Shown: positions 1 through 6,741 of the stretch, in pieces | Layout of the letters: each line of letters opens with the position of its first letter | Position numbering within the stretch: position 1 is the stretch's first letter | Assembly: GCA_003161195.1 (NCBI GenBank) | Contig: PMOV01000033.1 | Span: 1 to 7,254, forward strand | Length of the DNA stretch: 7,254 nucleotides | DNA from: Acidobacteriota bacterium | GTDB lineage: Bacteria; Acidobacteriota; Terriglobia; Acidiferrales; UBA7541 | Direction: 5' to 3' | The notes under the pieces: model-generated | Database searches by the model: none | Seen by the model: the letters and a program-made list of their open reading frames with translations, nothing else | Told to the model about the DNA's origin: nothing | Position numbers and translations under genes: made by a program

Positions 1-1761
1 CCCCAGTCTTCCAGTTCGGGCAACAATCTCACCGCCGTGCCTCTAAATCTGAGCAACCCCAATCCCGCTATCATCAATGGTTTGGTCCAATGCGGCGCCA
101 ACGGCGTGCCGAAAAGTTGCATGACGAGCCACATCTTCAACCCGATGCCGCGCATTGGTATTGCGTGGGACGTCTTTGGCGATGGCAAAACCGCTTTGCG
201 CGCCGGTTATGGAATTTTTTTCGAGCATGGCACCAGCTACGAAGCCAACACCGGATCGCTAATTGGCAGCGCCCCCTTGACACTAAGCCAAACGGAACTC
301 AGTCCCCCGAGTTACCAATGCATTGGCGGTTTTGGACGGCTCGGGACACCGTGCAACTCTTACTTTGCGGGCGATGCATTGAGCCCGGTCATCACCGCTC
401 CCATCGCTTTTCCCATCAACGTCACTTCTATCCCACAAAAGGCGGTTTATCCCTACGTCCAGCAATGGAGCCTAAGCATCGAGCGACAAATTCAAAAGGG
501 TCTCACCGCTACGTTCGCCTACGTAGGCAGCCAAGGCACCCATCTCACTGCCGTGCGCGACCTTAACCAAGTCCGTCCCGTCGACCCTGCTTTTAATCCC
601 TATCCCGCTGGTCGCCCGATCATCTCGACCGAAGATTGCGCTGGCAGCACGGGGGGACAGTTTGAGTTGGGGGGCACCGGTTCAACAAATCCTAACGGCG
701 GAATTGTGATTAGCAATGGGCAGCCCGCCTGGGTCAATATGAACATCGCCTGCTATGGCGTCCCGGGTTTCGGCACCCCTTTCAATCCCAGTGTTTTTCG
801 CCCCTATCCAACGCTCGGTAGCATCCTGAACGTCGCCAATATCGCGAGTTCCAACTACAACGCATTCCAGTTCAGTCTGCGCCGCACCATAGCTCCCGTG
901 GTGCTCGGCCTCTCCTATACCTACAGTCACTCCATTGACGATTCCTCGGACCGTTCCGATGCGGACTTCGTTAACTCTTATAACCTCGCTGCTAACAAGG
1001 CTAGTTCCAATTTCGACCAGCGTCACTCTCTAAGCCTGAATTACATCTATGAATTGCCCGTCCTGAAGGCTTTCTACAATTTTACGCACGTGTTCGAGGA
1101 CGATCCCACGAATGAAGTGTCTACGCACAAGTCCGCAGGCGGCTTTGCGCACTACCAGCCATCCAGCTTGGCTGACACTTTGCTGCGGGGTTGGCAGCTA
1201 TCTGGAATCACCGTTTTTCAAACTGGCACGCCCTTCAGCATCATCAACGGCGGCAGTTCCGGCGGGATCGCGGTGTCGGACAACGGCGGCGTCGCCAACT
1301 ACTTCGGAACCGGCTCCTATGCCGACTGCGTCGGAAATCCCAGCTCCAACATACCAAGGGACGTCCGCGATAGTTTCGGTCCAGTGCTCGCCAATCCTGG
1401 CGCCTTTGTGGCTCCGCGCGGTTTGACCTTTGGCGATTGCGGCCGCAATTCCATGAACAATCCTCGCCGCACAAACTTCAATATGTCGCTGCTCAAACAT
1501 TTCAAGGTTTTCGGCGAGCGCGATTTGGAATTTCGCACCGAGGTGTTCAACGTTTTTAATCATACCCAATTCCGCATCTACGATCCGTCGCACCCGGGCA
1601 ATACCGGTAACAATGTGATCGGCTGTTACGGCGGAGCTTCCGCGGACTATTCCGCCGCTGGCGGAGGCGGGGTCGATTGCCTGACCGGCAATTCGTTTCT
1701 CCATCCGGTCGACGCCCATGATCCGCGAATTCTTCAGTTTGGCTTGAAATTCAACTTTTAG
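1..1761 (+). CDS. TonB-dependent receptor, Oar-like, C-terminal barrel part (5' end outside window)
   Basis: The reading frame is open from base 1 to the TAG at 1759-1761 (586 residues seen), so the start, signal peptide, N-terminal carboxypeptidase-regulatory-like domain and plug lie upstream of the window. What remains is beta-barrel sequence typical of acidobacterial Oar-like receptors. Fragment residues 47-77 carry an NPMPRIGIAWD block followed by a GDGKTALRAGYGIFF-type stretch. Residues 154-182 hold QQWSLSIERQ followed by AYVGSQGTHL. Later come SLRR, YTYSHSIDD, FDQRHSLSLNY, GWQLSGI..TGTPFS and, at 514-524, EVFNVFNHTQF. The protein ends LQFGLKFNF; a terminal Phe is the usual BAM-recognised C-terminus of outer-membrane barrels. 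Such receptors import bulky ligands across the outer membrane using TonB energy; the ligand cannot be told from this part. Ten cysteines lie in loop-like Gly/Asn-rich stretches. The next gene starts 85 nt downstream without an evident terminator, suggesting co-transcription. Confidence 0.9.
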   Translation, partial: PQSSSSGNNLTAVPLNLSNPNPAIINGLVQCGANGVPKSCMTSHIFNPMPRIGIAWDVFGDGKTALRAGYGIFFEHGTSYEANTGSLIGSAPLTLSQTELSPPSYQCIGGFGRLGTPCNSYFAGDALSPVITAPIAFPINVTSIPQKAVYPYVQQWSLSIERQIQKGLTATFAYVGSQGTHLTAVRDLNQVRPVDPAFNPYPAGRPIISTEDCAGSTGGQFELGGTGSTNPNGGIVISNGQPAWVNMNIACYGVPGFGTPFNPSVFRPYPTLGSILNVANIASSNYNAFQFSLRRTIAPVVLGLSYTYSHSIDDSSDRSDADFVNSYNLAANKASSNFDQRHSLSLNYIYELPVLKAFYNFTHVFEDDPTNEVSTHKSAGGFAHYQPSSLADTLLRGWQLSGITVFQTGTPFSIINGGSSGGIAVSDNGGVANYFGTGSYADCVGNPSSNIPRDVRDSFGPVLANPGAFVAPRGLTFGDCGRNSMNNPRRTNFNMSLLKHFKVFGERDLEFRTEVFNVFNHTQFRIYDPSHPGNTGNNVIGCYGGASADYSAAGGGGVDCLTGNSFLHPVDAHDPRILQFGLKFNF

Positions 1762-1830
1762 GCGCATGCGCAGCGGCTCCTGGCCTCTACGAGCAGCCCG
1801 CCGCGGCACATGCTTTCAAAATTTTTTTCG

Positions 1831-1835
1831 AGGAG
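1831..1835 (+). promoter_or_regulatory. Shine-Dalgarno AGGAG deciding the lipoprotein start
   Basis: AGGAG lies 11 nt before the ATG at 1847. The more upstream in-frame ATG at 1766, four nt after the receptor stop, has no purine-rich site before it, and an ATG at 1946 would leave a signal peptide with no basic n-region. The spacing is somewhat long, so the choice is good but not certain. Confidence 0.5.
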
Positions 1836-1846
1836 TTGCGAACCAA

Positions 1847-3364
1847 ATGTCCATTGCAAGGCGCGCTCTTATATTCCGTGAGACGGTTAGCCGCACACTG
1901 CTCCATTGCACCCAACCTTGCCGGCGCTTTCCCCTCGCCCTGTTGATGGGCATCCTTTTCGTGCTATTTGGCTCAAGCGGTTGTGGCCAGACGGCGCAGC
2001 CCGTCGTTTCCTCCTCGACAGGCAAGGTCGATTCCTATTTTGGCGGCCCCTTCAACGTTGCTGGAAGCGATTTGGCCAAGAGCAGCTCCACCTTTGACCA
2101 CGCTGCCCAGCAATTCAACATCTCCGCCTTCGTGAACACTGCCACCGCTCAGGTGCCCACCGAAATCATTGCCGGCTCTTTCGCAACCGCTGCCACCGGT
2201 TTTTTGAGTATTACGGAAAATTTCGCCACCACCAGTTCTGGTGTTATTGCCGCACAAAATCCGCCGCTCACTGGCGCCTGGGCTGTCGAAATTCCCGGAG
2301 CTGGCGCGCTCGGGAATTTTCTCAGCGTGAATAGCGCTAATGCCCAAGTTTCCGTGAGTGCGGCGCCGGCGGCCATGGCGGAAAACACCGTTTGCCCCAA
2401 TTTCTCAAGTGCCGTCCCCTTTCTGTATGTCACCGTGCCCAACGCGACCCTAACCACGGACACAGCGGACTATGGCACCGTTGGCATCAGCTCGCAAGGC
2501 TCGGCGGTTACCTTCAACGCGCAACCGTCCCTCGTTGGCGCTATCCAACAGACTGCTTCCACCGTAACCGGCGGTTGCTCCAACACCACACTCGGCGCTC
2601 TCACCTCCTATCCCCTGAATTCCTACGGAACCCCTTCCAACCTCGAGCTAATCAGCGTTGGAGCGTCAGGCTTGTTAGTAAGCAGCTTCACCTCAGCCAA
2701 CTCCGGCGGGTTGGGCGCCTTCGGTGGTGGAACGGGTATAATTGGCGTCGCCCAGCCGTCCGCAGCGGTAGACGTAAGTGCCGTCGTAAGCGCGCAGTAC
2801 AACGGCTTCGTCTATTCCCCCCTCAACAGGGTTACCGAGAACTATGACATCACCGTCCTTGCCTCGGCCTTCGGCGACAATGCCCCAGCATCGCCGGCAT
2901 GTTCCGCCCTGCAATCCTCTCTCGCCGCCAATCACGGCCAAGGCGCTGGCACCGTTCCCGTTCTGCCCTCCGCCAACACCGTCTATGGTGGAGAGTTCCT
3001 CACTACGACTGGCGGGGTCACCGTCAACGACCCGTCTGGGTCCAGCGGCTCTGAAAACTGTGACGTCGCGATTGATCTTGGAACCCAGGACCCGGGTACC
3101 AACGGTTTATTTCCAAATGCCACTGTGTTTATCGGTTCGAATTTCCCACCCTACAGTATCTCCAATACCTGGAACTGCTCTGATACCGGCTCCATTTGTG
3201 CCGTATCTTTTCCCGCCACCGCGGTCGTAGGAGTAGTGCAGGGCCAATACGTAATCTTCGTCGTCTCCAGCGCCGCCTCCAGTCCGCCGGCGCGCCTTCC
3301 CGATAATTTCGGGAATCGTCAGCCGCAACCGGTGGGCATCTATCTCTTTCAGAAGACCCAGTGA
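1847..3364 (+). CDS. Large exported lipoprotein, family not recognised
   Basis: Predicted 505 residues from the ATG at 1847. The N-terminus has several Arg, then a hydrophobic core at about residues 30-42 (LALLMGILFVLFG) ending GSSGC. Cys46 is the likely lipidated residue of a type II signal peptide, although the lipobox is loose (Ser rather than Leu at -3), so SPase I processing or an anchor cannot be excluded. The mature part is about 460 residues, very rich in Ala, Gly, Ser, Thr, Asn and Val, with strand-like segments and no transmembrane helix. By my count it has only 3 Lys and 3 Arg against roughly 22 Asp/Glu, so it should be strongly acidic. Six further cysteines, an even number, could form disulfides. 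I recognise no catalytic motif or named domain. Location directly behind the receptor gene suggests a cell-surface or periplasmic partner of it, but this is inference. An Ig-like or beta-propeller-like surface protein is an alternative. Confidence 0.75.
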   Translation: MSIARRALIFRETVSRTLLHCTQPCRRFPLALLMGILFVLFGSSGCGQTAQPVVSSSTGKVDSYFGGPFNVAGSDLAKSSSTFDHAAQQFNISAFVNTATAQVPTEIIAGSFATAATGFLSITENFATTSSGVIAAQNPPLTGAWAVEIPGAGALGNFLSVNSANAQVSVSAAPAAMAENTVCPNFSSAVPFLYVTVPNATLTTDTADYGTVGISSQGSAVTFNAQPSLVGAIQQTASTVTGGCSNTTLGALTSYPLNSYGTPSNLELISVGASGLLVSSFTSANSGGLGAFGGGTGIIGVAQPSAAVDVSAVVSAQYNGFVYSPLNRVTENYDITVLASAFGDNAPASPACSALQSSLAANHGQGAGTVPVLPSANTVYGGEFLTTTGGVTVNDPSGSSGSENCDVAIDLGTQDPGTNGLFPNATVFIGSNFPPYSISNTWNCSDTGSICAVSFPATAVVGVVQGQYVIFVVSSAASSPPARLPDNFGNRQPQPVGIYLFQKTQ

Positions 3365-3749
3365 TGCGAATCTCAGTCGCGTAAGCGCTCGCAGACGTTA
3401 CTCCACGGCGCAAATTTGCCCGGCTCGCTTTCAATGTTATGCCCGCAACCGCGATGGCATCGTTGCACCACGTGCCGCGTCCGCATTTCTCTCAGATCCC
3501 ACCACCCGCGGGAAAATTTCTAAAATGTCTTTCTATATTGACTCCTCGTTCATTTTGCCCGCCGACCTCTCCAGTATAAAGAGGGTCTAAGTGGCGCAGC
3601 CTGCTCGGCATGGAACATGGATCCGCATGAATTGACCCCGTCCCGTGCTCGTCCGCCTGTTGCCATGTTTACGCCTCGCCAACGAAGAAAGTCCTCCAGG
3701 GCTTGAATCATGCGCGGCACGTTTGTCAGCAAAAAAATAAGGAGAAAAT
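3365..3749 (+). other. 385-nt intergenic region, probable promoter region of the binding-protein gene
   Basis: I see no convincing gene or RNA family here. It holds a perfect 10-bp palindrome GCAAATTTGC at 3410-3419, a CCCGCGGG palindrome at 3505-3512, and an AT-rich island at about 3511-3540, unlike the GC-rich surroundings, containing TAAAAT (3521-3526) and TATATT (3534-3539). A TATAAA at 3575-3580 sits inside an imperfect inverted repeat (3564-3587). None of the -10-like elements has a good -35 at 16-18 bp: TTGACT at 3538-3543 is 31 bp from TATAAA. The promoter is therefore likely somewhere here but not assigned. The last 20 nt are A-rich and include the Shine-Dalgarno of the next gene. 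Confidence 0.4.
3564..3587 (+). repeat. Imperfect inverted repeat spanning a TATAAA box
   Basis: GACCTCT (3564-3570) pairs with AGAGGGTC (3580-3587), giving 7 bp with one bulged G and a 9-nt loop. There is no T-run after it, so it is not an intrinsic terminator. It encloses TATAAA at 3575-3580, so it could be an operator over a -10 element or a hairpin in the 5' leader of the next gene. Chance occurrence is also possible. Confidence 0.3.
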
Positions 3750-5477
3750 ATGAAATTTTTGAAGTATCTGGTCATACTCACGTTCGCGCTCTGTTCCGTC
3801 GCGACCGTTACCAAGGCGCAGAGCGTGGCTTTTCTTGCCAGCGGCTCCTCAGCCTTGTTCAACGAACTCGGTCAGGCGGCGTTCACTTCGGCCAGCACGA
3901 ACACCCCCTGCCTTTGGACCCAAGGTGCCATCTCCAGTATCGAAGCCCAGGACACCCGCACCTCTCCTGCTACTAACGAGACCGGAAGCATCTGGGTTAC
4001 TTGGGGACCGGGAACCGGAACTTGTGCCGCTCCAGCGGGAAGCTACAACATTTACGCCTACTTGTCCTTGGACTCCGTTCTCGGAGACCGCTGCTATTTC
4101 GAGACCGATTCGGCCGGTGTTGCTGGGTGCGTCCTGAGCATGACCATCGCTGCCGGCACTGCGGGTGCAAACAAGATCTGCTACCCTCAGCCGACCGCCA
4201 GCTGCACGGAATATCTTGACAACGCAGCCATTCCGGCGGCCGTCATCGGCGCGCTAAACGGCCAACATATATTTGTGGCGGGAACGGATATTCGCCCCGA
4301 AGATGCCAAATTTGCCTCTACGCGTATGTTCACCGCGTGCGGAACGCCTCTCTACCGCCAACCTTTTGACCAAGGCCTGCGCGAAGTGTATGGCCTCGGA
4401 TACCAAACCGGTACCACCGGAGTTGGCACGCCAGTTTCGAGCTACTACAGCTCCGCCACCTTCCACGTTCTGGACTTCAACATCACCGGTAATGACCCGA
4501 TTACCTCGCAGCCGGTTCCGTCCTATACGGTATCCACCGTCGGCGCACAGCCCATCATTATTGCCGTTAGCGGTCCGAACATTACCGCCGCAAAGGACAT
4601 CAACGGCTTCACCTTCACCCTGTTCGTGCAGGGCGTCCTTGGTCGCACCACCGATTTGATCGGTCCGACCACCACCGCTCCCGTCACCACGCTGATCCGC
4701 GAACCACTTTCCGGAACCTACAACACCACGGAATTCAGCATTCCCAACAGCTCGCAATTCCACGGTTCTCAAGACGACAACAATTGCAACGGCAACGTGG
4801 CTTATTCCAATCCCATGAATCTGCAATCCACCAACGGTGTCTACCCAGCTTTCCGTCGCCGCGTCATCGGCACTGGTCAAATGGTTGCGGAGATTCAGGC
4901 TCTCGGTCCAGCAGGTACGGATACCCTGGGCTACTTCTTCTGGAGCCAAGGCAACGCAGCCGCCTTCACAGACTCCAACGGCAGGTACCTCACCGTCAAC
5001 GGCGTGGATCCTCTTCAATCTCCCAGCGCTTATGTCACCCCTGGTGTTTTTGACGGGATTATCCCAGGCTCCGATTCCAGCCATCCCATCAGCAACGTTA
5101 CCTTCGCGGGTCTGAACGCCGGCGACTATCCGGCATGGTCCGCGCTTCGCCTCGTAAGCAAATCGCCGACACCCGCTGGCGTGTCGAACCTCATCACTGC
5201 TGTGCAAACTCTCGATAGCACCCAGCATGACTTCGTTACCCTCGCTAACCTCAAAGTGTGGCACTCCCACTACTATATGCCGGTCATTGGCTCGCAAGTT
5301 TCCGCCAATGGCGCCACGCTCAACCCAGCCACGCCCAACGACCTCTGCAATCCCGCCGCTGGTGCAATCGCGGAATTCGGTGGTGATGCAGGCGGTGCCA
5401 ACCTCTTGAAGCAGGCCAATGTCGATTTCTGCTCTGACTTCAACAACATCGACGGCCTCATCAACAAGGCCAACTAA
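3750..5477 (+). CDS. Secreted divergent PstS-like (type II periplasmic-binding fold) protein
   Basis: 575 residues; ATG at 3750 with AAGGAG (3739-3744) 5 nt upstream. Residues 1-23 are a Sec signal peptide, with likely SPase I cleavage after TKA and mature start Gln24. PstS landmarks appear in order: ASGSS at 30-34 (like the N-terminal anion-binding turn), TDIRPEDA with Asp180 (like ASDAPLSDE), a TVGAQPIIIAV strand at 263-274, a TFTLFVQG..DLIG segment before 305, IREPLSGT with Arg317 and Ser321-Gly322-Thr323 (like RRADGSGT), LGYFFWS at 393-399 and YPAWSALRLVSK near 460. The family binds phosphate or other anions. Here the Asp of the ADGSGT motif is replaced by Pro319, and about 145 residues separate the first turn from Asp180, against about 45 in E. 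coli PstS. The mature protein, about 550 residues, is far longer than the usual 320 or so. It has ten cysteines. No pstCAB-like genes adjoin it, so ligand and transport role are unknown. A strong ribosome site suggests good expression, and a terminator follows. Confidence 0.72.
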   Translation: MKFLKYLVILTFALCSVATVTKAQSVAFLASGSSALFNELGQAAFTSASTNTPCLWTQGAISSIEAQDTRTSPATNETGSIWVTWGPGTGTCAAPAGSYNIYAYLSLDSVLGDRCYFETDSAGVAGCVLSMTIAAGTAGANKICYPQPTASCTEYLDNAAIPAAVIGALNGQHIFVAGTDIRPEDAKFASTRMFTACGTPLYRQPFDQGLREVYGLGYQTGTTGVGTPVSSYYSSATFHVLDFNITGNDPITSQPVPSYTVSTVGAQPIIIAVSGPNITAAKDINGFTFTLFVQGVLGRTTDLIGPTTTAPVTTLIREPLSGTYNTTEFSIPNSSQFHGSQDDNNCNGNVAYSNPMNLQSTNGVYPAFRRRVIGTGQMVAEIQALGPAGTDTLGYFFWSQGNAAAFTDSNGRYLTVNGVDPLQSPSAYVTPGVFDGIIPGSDSSHPISNVTFAGLNAGDYPAWSALRLVSKSPTPAGVSNLITAVQTLDSTQHDFVTLANLKVWHSHYYMPVIGSQVSANGATLNPATPNDLCNPAAGAIAEFGGDAGGANLLKQANVDFCSDFNNIDGLINKAN

Positions 5478-5510
5478 CTATCGAAACCGACTCTGGTTTT
5501 GATTCGAGAG

Positions 5511-5557
5511 AGAGGGCGGACCGGGTTTTTCCTCCCGGTCGCCCTCTTCCCTTTTTT
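5511..5557 (+). terminator. Rho-independent terminator after the PstS-like gene
   Basis: The left arm at 5512-5525 (GAGGGCGGACCGGG) pairs with 5534-5546 (CCCGGTCGCCCTC) as a 13-bp, almost all-GC stem with a single bulged G; A5511-T5547 extends it. The 8-nt loop is T-rich. A run of six T at 5552-5557 follows. It starts 33 nt after the stop codon, so it should end transcripts of the gene before it and make the next gene a separate or read-through unit. Confidence 0.9.
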
Positions 5558-5587
5558 CGGATAAGCGGCTACGTGACACATACTCCC

Positions 5588-5592
5588 AGGAG
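5588..5592 (+). promoter_or_regulatory. Shine-Dalgarno AGGAG for a GTG start
   Basis: AGGAG lies 5 nt before the GTG at 5598. It supports this GTG as the start, because translation from it gives a complete signal peptide directly and no in-frame ATG stands nearby. Confidence 0.75.
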
Positions 5593-5597
5593 ATCTC

Positions 5598-6626
5598 GTG
5601 CGTTTGTATAGCTACCTGTCATCGCTATTGCTTCTTGTTGTTTTTCCAAATTTCGCTCTTGCTCAACTACCCCCTGTTGCGGGTAGTGACAATGCGCAAC
5701 CTCAAAGTCCCGCCACTAATACCGCGCCGGTTATACCTGAGAATTGGCGAGTCCTCGACGATTTAAAGACTGGCTTGGAAGTCCGTTCGCCTGTCGTGCT
5801 GCAAAACGACGAAGAGCCTGATTTTGTGCGGCAATTGGTACGCGTGCAATGGCGAAACAACGATCCCATTGACTTGTGGATCGCACGCCCCAAGCTTTCG
5901 GGAAAGGCTCCCGTCATCTTATATCTTTACAGCTATTCTGATTCCAGCGATCGCTTTCACGACAACGGCTGGTGCAAGCGCGCCACCGCCGATGGCTTTG
6001 CCGCCGTGGGTTTCCTCGCCGCCTTGACTGACTACCGGTTTCGCGCCCGCCCCCTTAGGCAGTGGTTCGTCAGTGAGTTACCCGAGTCGTTGGGAAGCAG
6101 CGTGCACGATGTGCAATTAATCTTGAATTATCTGGCAAGCCGCGGGGACATGGACATGAACCGCGTAGGCATGTTTGGCATGGGCTCCGGCGCTTCCATC
6201 GCGCTATTGGCGGCGCACGCGGATCCCAGAATCAAGACCCTCGATCTCCTCGACCCTTGGGGCGACTGGCCGGAGTGGTTCCGAGACTCTCCTTTGGTCC
6301 CAGAAAACGAGCGCTCAAAATACCTGACGCAGGACTTCCTGAACTCTGTCGCTCCGCTCGACCCGGTTGCTTACCTGCCGTCTCTCAAGACGCAAAAGCT
6401 TCGTTTGCAACAGACCCTCAGCGAACCGGTCACACCGAAGGCGGCGAAGGACCGAATTGCCGCCGCCCTCCCGGATCCTGACGAGCTCGTAAAATACACC
6501 AATGCCTTGGACCTCATGAATTCCTGGAAGATCACCGGCCTGTCGGGCTGGATCAAGCTGCACCTGCGATCGCCAACGCCCAAAGCGACCAGCGACCAGG
6601 GAGCCGCTCTTACCGGGATTCGTTGA
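5598..6626 (+). CDS. Exported alpha/beta-hydrolase-fold protein, probably inactive (no nucleophile Ser)
   Basis: 342 residues from a GTG with AGGAG 5 nt upstream. Residues 1-22 form a Sec signal peptide, cleaved after ALA (mature start Gln23). The rest resembles the dienelactone hydrolase/S9-like alpha/beta-hydrolase fold: a strand pair IDLWIARP (91-98) and APVILYLYSYSD (104-115), a helix with DVQLILNYLASRG (171-183), then NRVGMFGMGSGASIALLAA (188-206) at the nucleophile elbow. Families read GxSxG there; this protein has G194-M-G196-S-G198, so glycine replaces the catalytic serine and a Ser sits one position later. The usual acid position looks like SEPVTP with Glu276 in place of Asp, and I see no clear catalytic His. 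The oxyanion-side HG motif is also missing. A pseudo-enzyme with a binding or scaffold role is the best reading; use of Ser197 is possible. A terminator separates it from the gene before, and no good promoter is visible in the short gap. Confidence 0.75.
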   Translation: MRLYSYLSSLLLLVVFPNFALAQLPPVAGSDNAQPQSPATNTAPVIPENWRVLDDLKTGLEVRSPVVLQNDEEPDFVRQLVRVQWRNNDPIDLWIARPKLSGKAPVILYLYSYSDSSDRFHDNGWCKRATADGFAAVGFLAALTDYRFRARPLRQWFVSELPESLGSSVHDVQLILNYLASRGDMDMNRVGMFGMGSGASIALLAAHADPRIKTLDLLDPWGDWPEWFRDSPLVPENERSKYLTQDFLNSVAPLDPVAYLPSLKTQKLRLQQTLSEPVTPKAAKDRIAAALPDPDELVKYTNALDLMNSWKITGLSGWIKLHLRSPTPKATSDQGAALTGIR

Positions 6627-6659
6627 TGGCGGTCCGGCAGGGCCTGAACGCGCAGCGCG

Positions 6660-6692
6660 GCAGAGGGATAAACACCTGCGTGAGCCCTCTGC
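6660..6692. terminator. Possible weak terminator hairpin between convergent genes
   Basis: GCAGAGGG (6660-6667) and CCCTCTGC (6685-6692) form a perfect 8-bp stem with a 17-nt loop, 34 nt after the hydrolase-like gene stop. There is no T-run on either strand, so efficient intrinsic termination is doubtful, but the location between convergent genes fits a termination zone. Confidence 0.3.
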
Positions 6693-6722
6693 ATCGGAAC
6701 TTTCCGCAGGAATTTACGCGCG

Positions 6723-6741
6723 TGGACGGCGCCGCCGTCTA
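6723..6741. repeat. GC-rich hairpin over the methyltransferase stop codon
   Basis: GACGGC (6725-6730) and GCCGTC (6734-6739) pair around a 3-nt loop, and flanking bases extend the stem weakly to 6723 and 6741. It covers the TAG stop of the - strand gene (6739-6741). It could slow or end transcription, or protect the 3' end of that mRNA, but it has no T-tract. Confidence 0.3.

Noticed and set aside
1198..1809. Antisense open frame of 203 codons over the receptor 3' end
   Set aside because: It overlaps a clear TonB-receptor barrel coding region; the product is low-complexity Ala/Arg/Gly-rich and shows no family features.
1762..1828. Palindrome GCGCATGCGC (1762-1771) after the receptor stop and a T-run at 1822-1828 as a possible terminator
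   Set aside because: The palindrome lies about 50 nt from the T-run and no stable stem directly precedes the T-run, so this is not a normal intrinsic terminator.
1766..1846. N-terminal extension of the lipoprotein from the ATG at 1766
   Set aside because: There is no ribosome-binding site, and 27 extra residues would stand before an already long signal peptide n-region. The ATG at 1847 has AGGAG upstream.
3297..3315. Hairpin TTCCCGA / TCGGGAA within the lipoprotein 3' end
   Set aside because: It is a neat 7-bp stem with a 5-nt loop but lies inside the coding frame with no T-run. Conservation of a coding segment explains it equally well.
3538..3580. TTGACT (3538-3543) with TATAAA (3575-3580) as a sigma-70 promoter
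   Set aside because: The spacing is 31 bp, far above the 16-18 bp needed.
3587..3862. Antisense open frame of 91 codons over the intergenic gap and the start of the PstS-like gene
   Set aside because: It overlaps the ribosome site and signal peptide codons of a well-supported gene, and its product has no recognisable feature.
4254..5297. Antisense open frame of 347 codons inside the PstS-like gene
   Set aside because: It lies wholly opposite a gene with a signal peptide, a strong ribosome site and recognisable fold motifs. Its own product is Gly/Arg/Val-rich with no domain, as expected from the shadow of a GC-rich coding frame with few stops.
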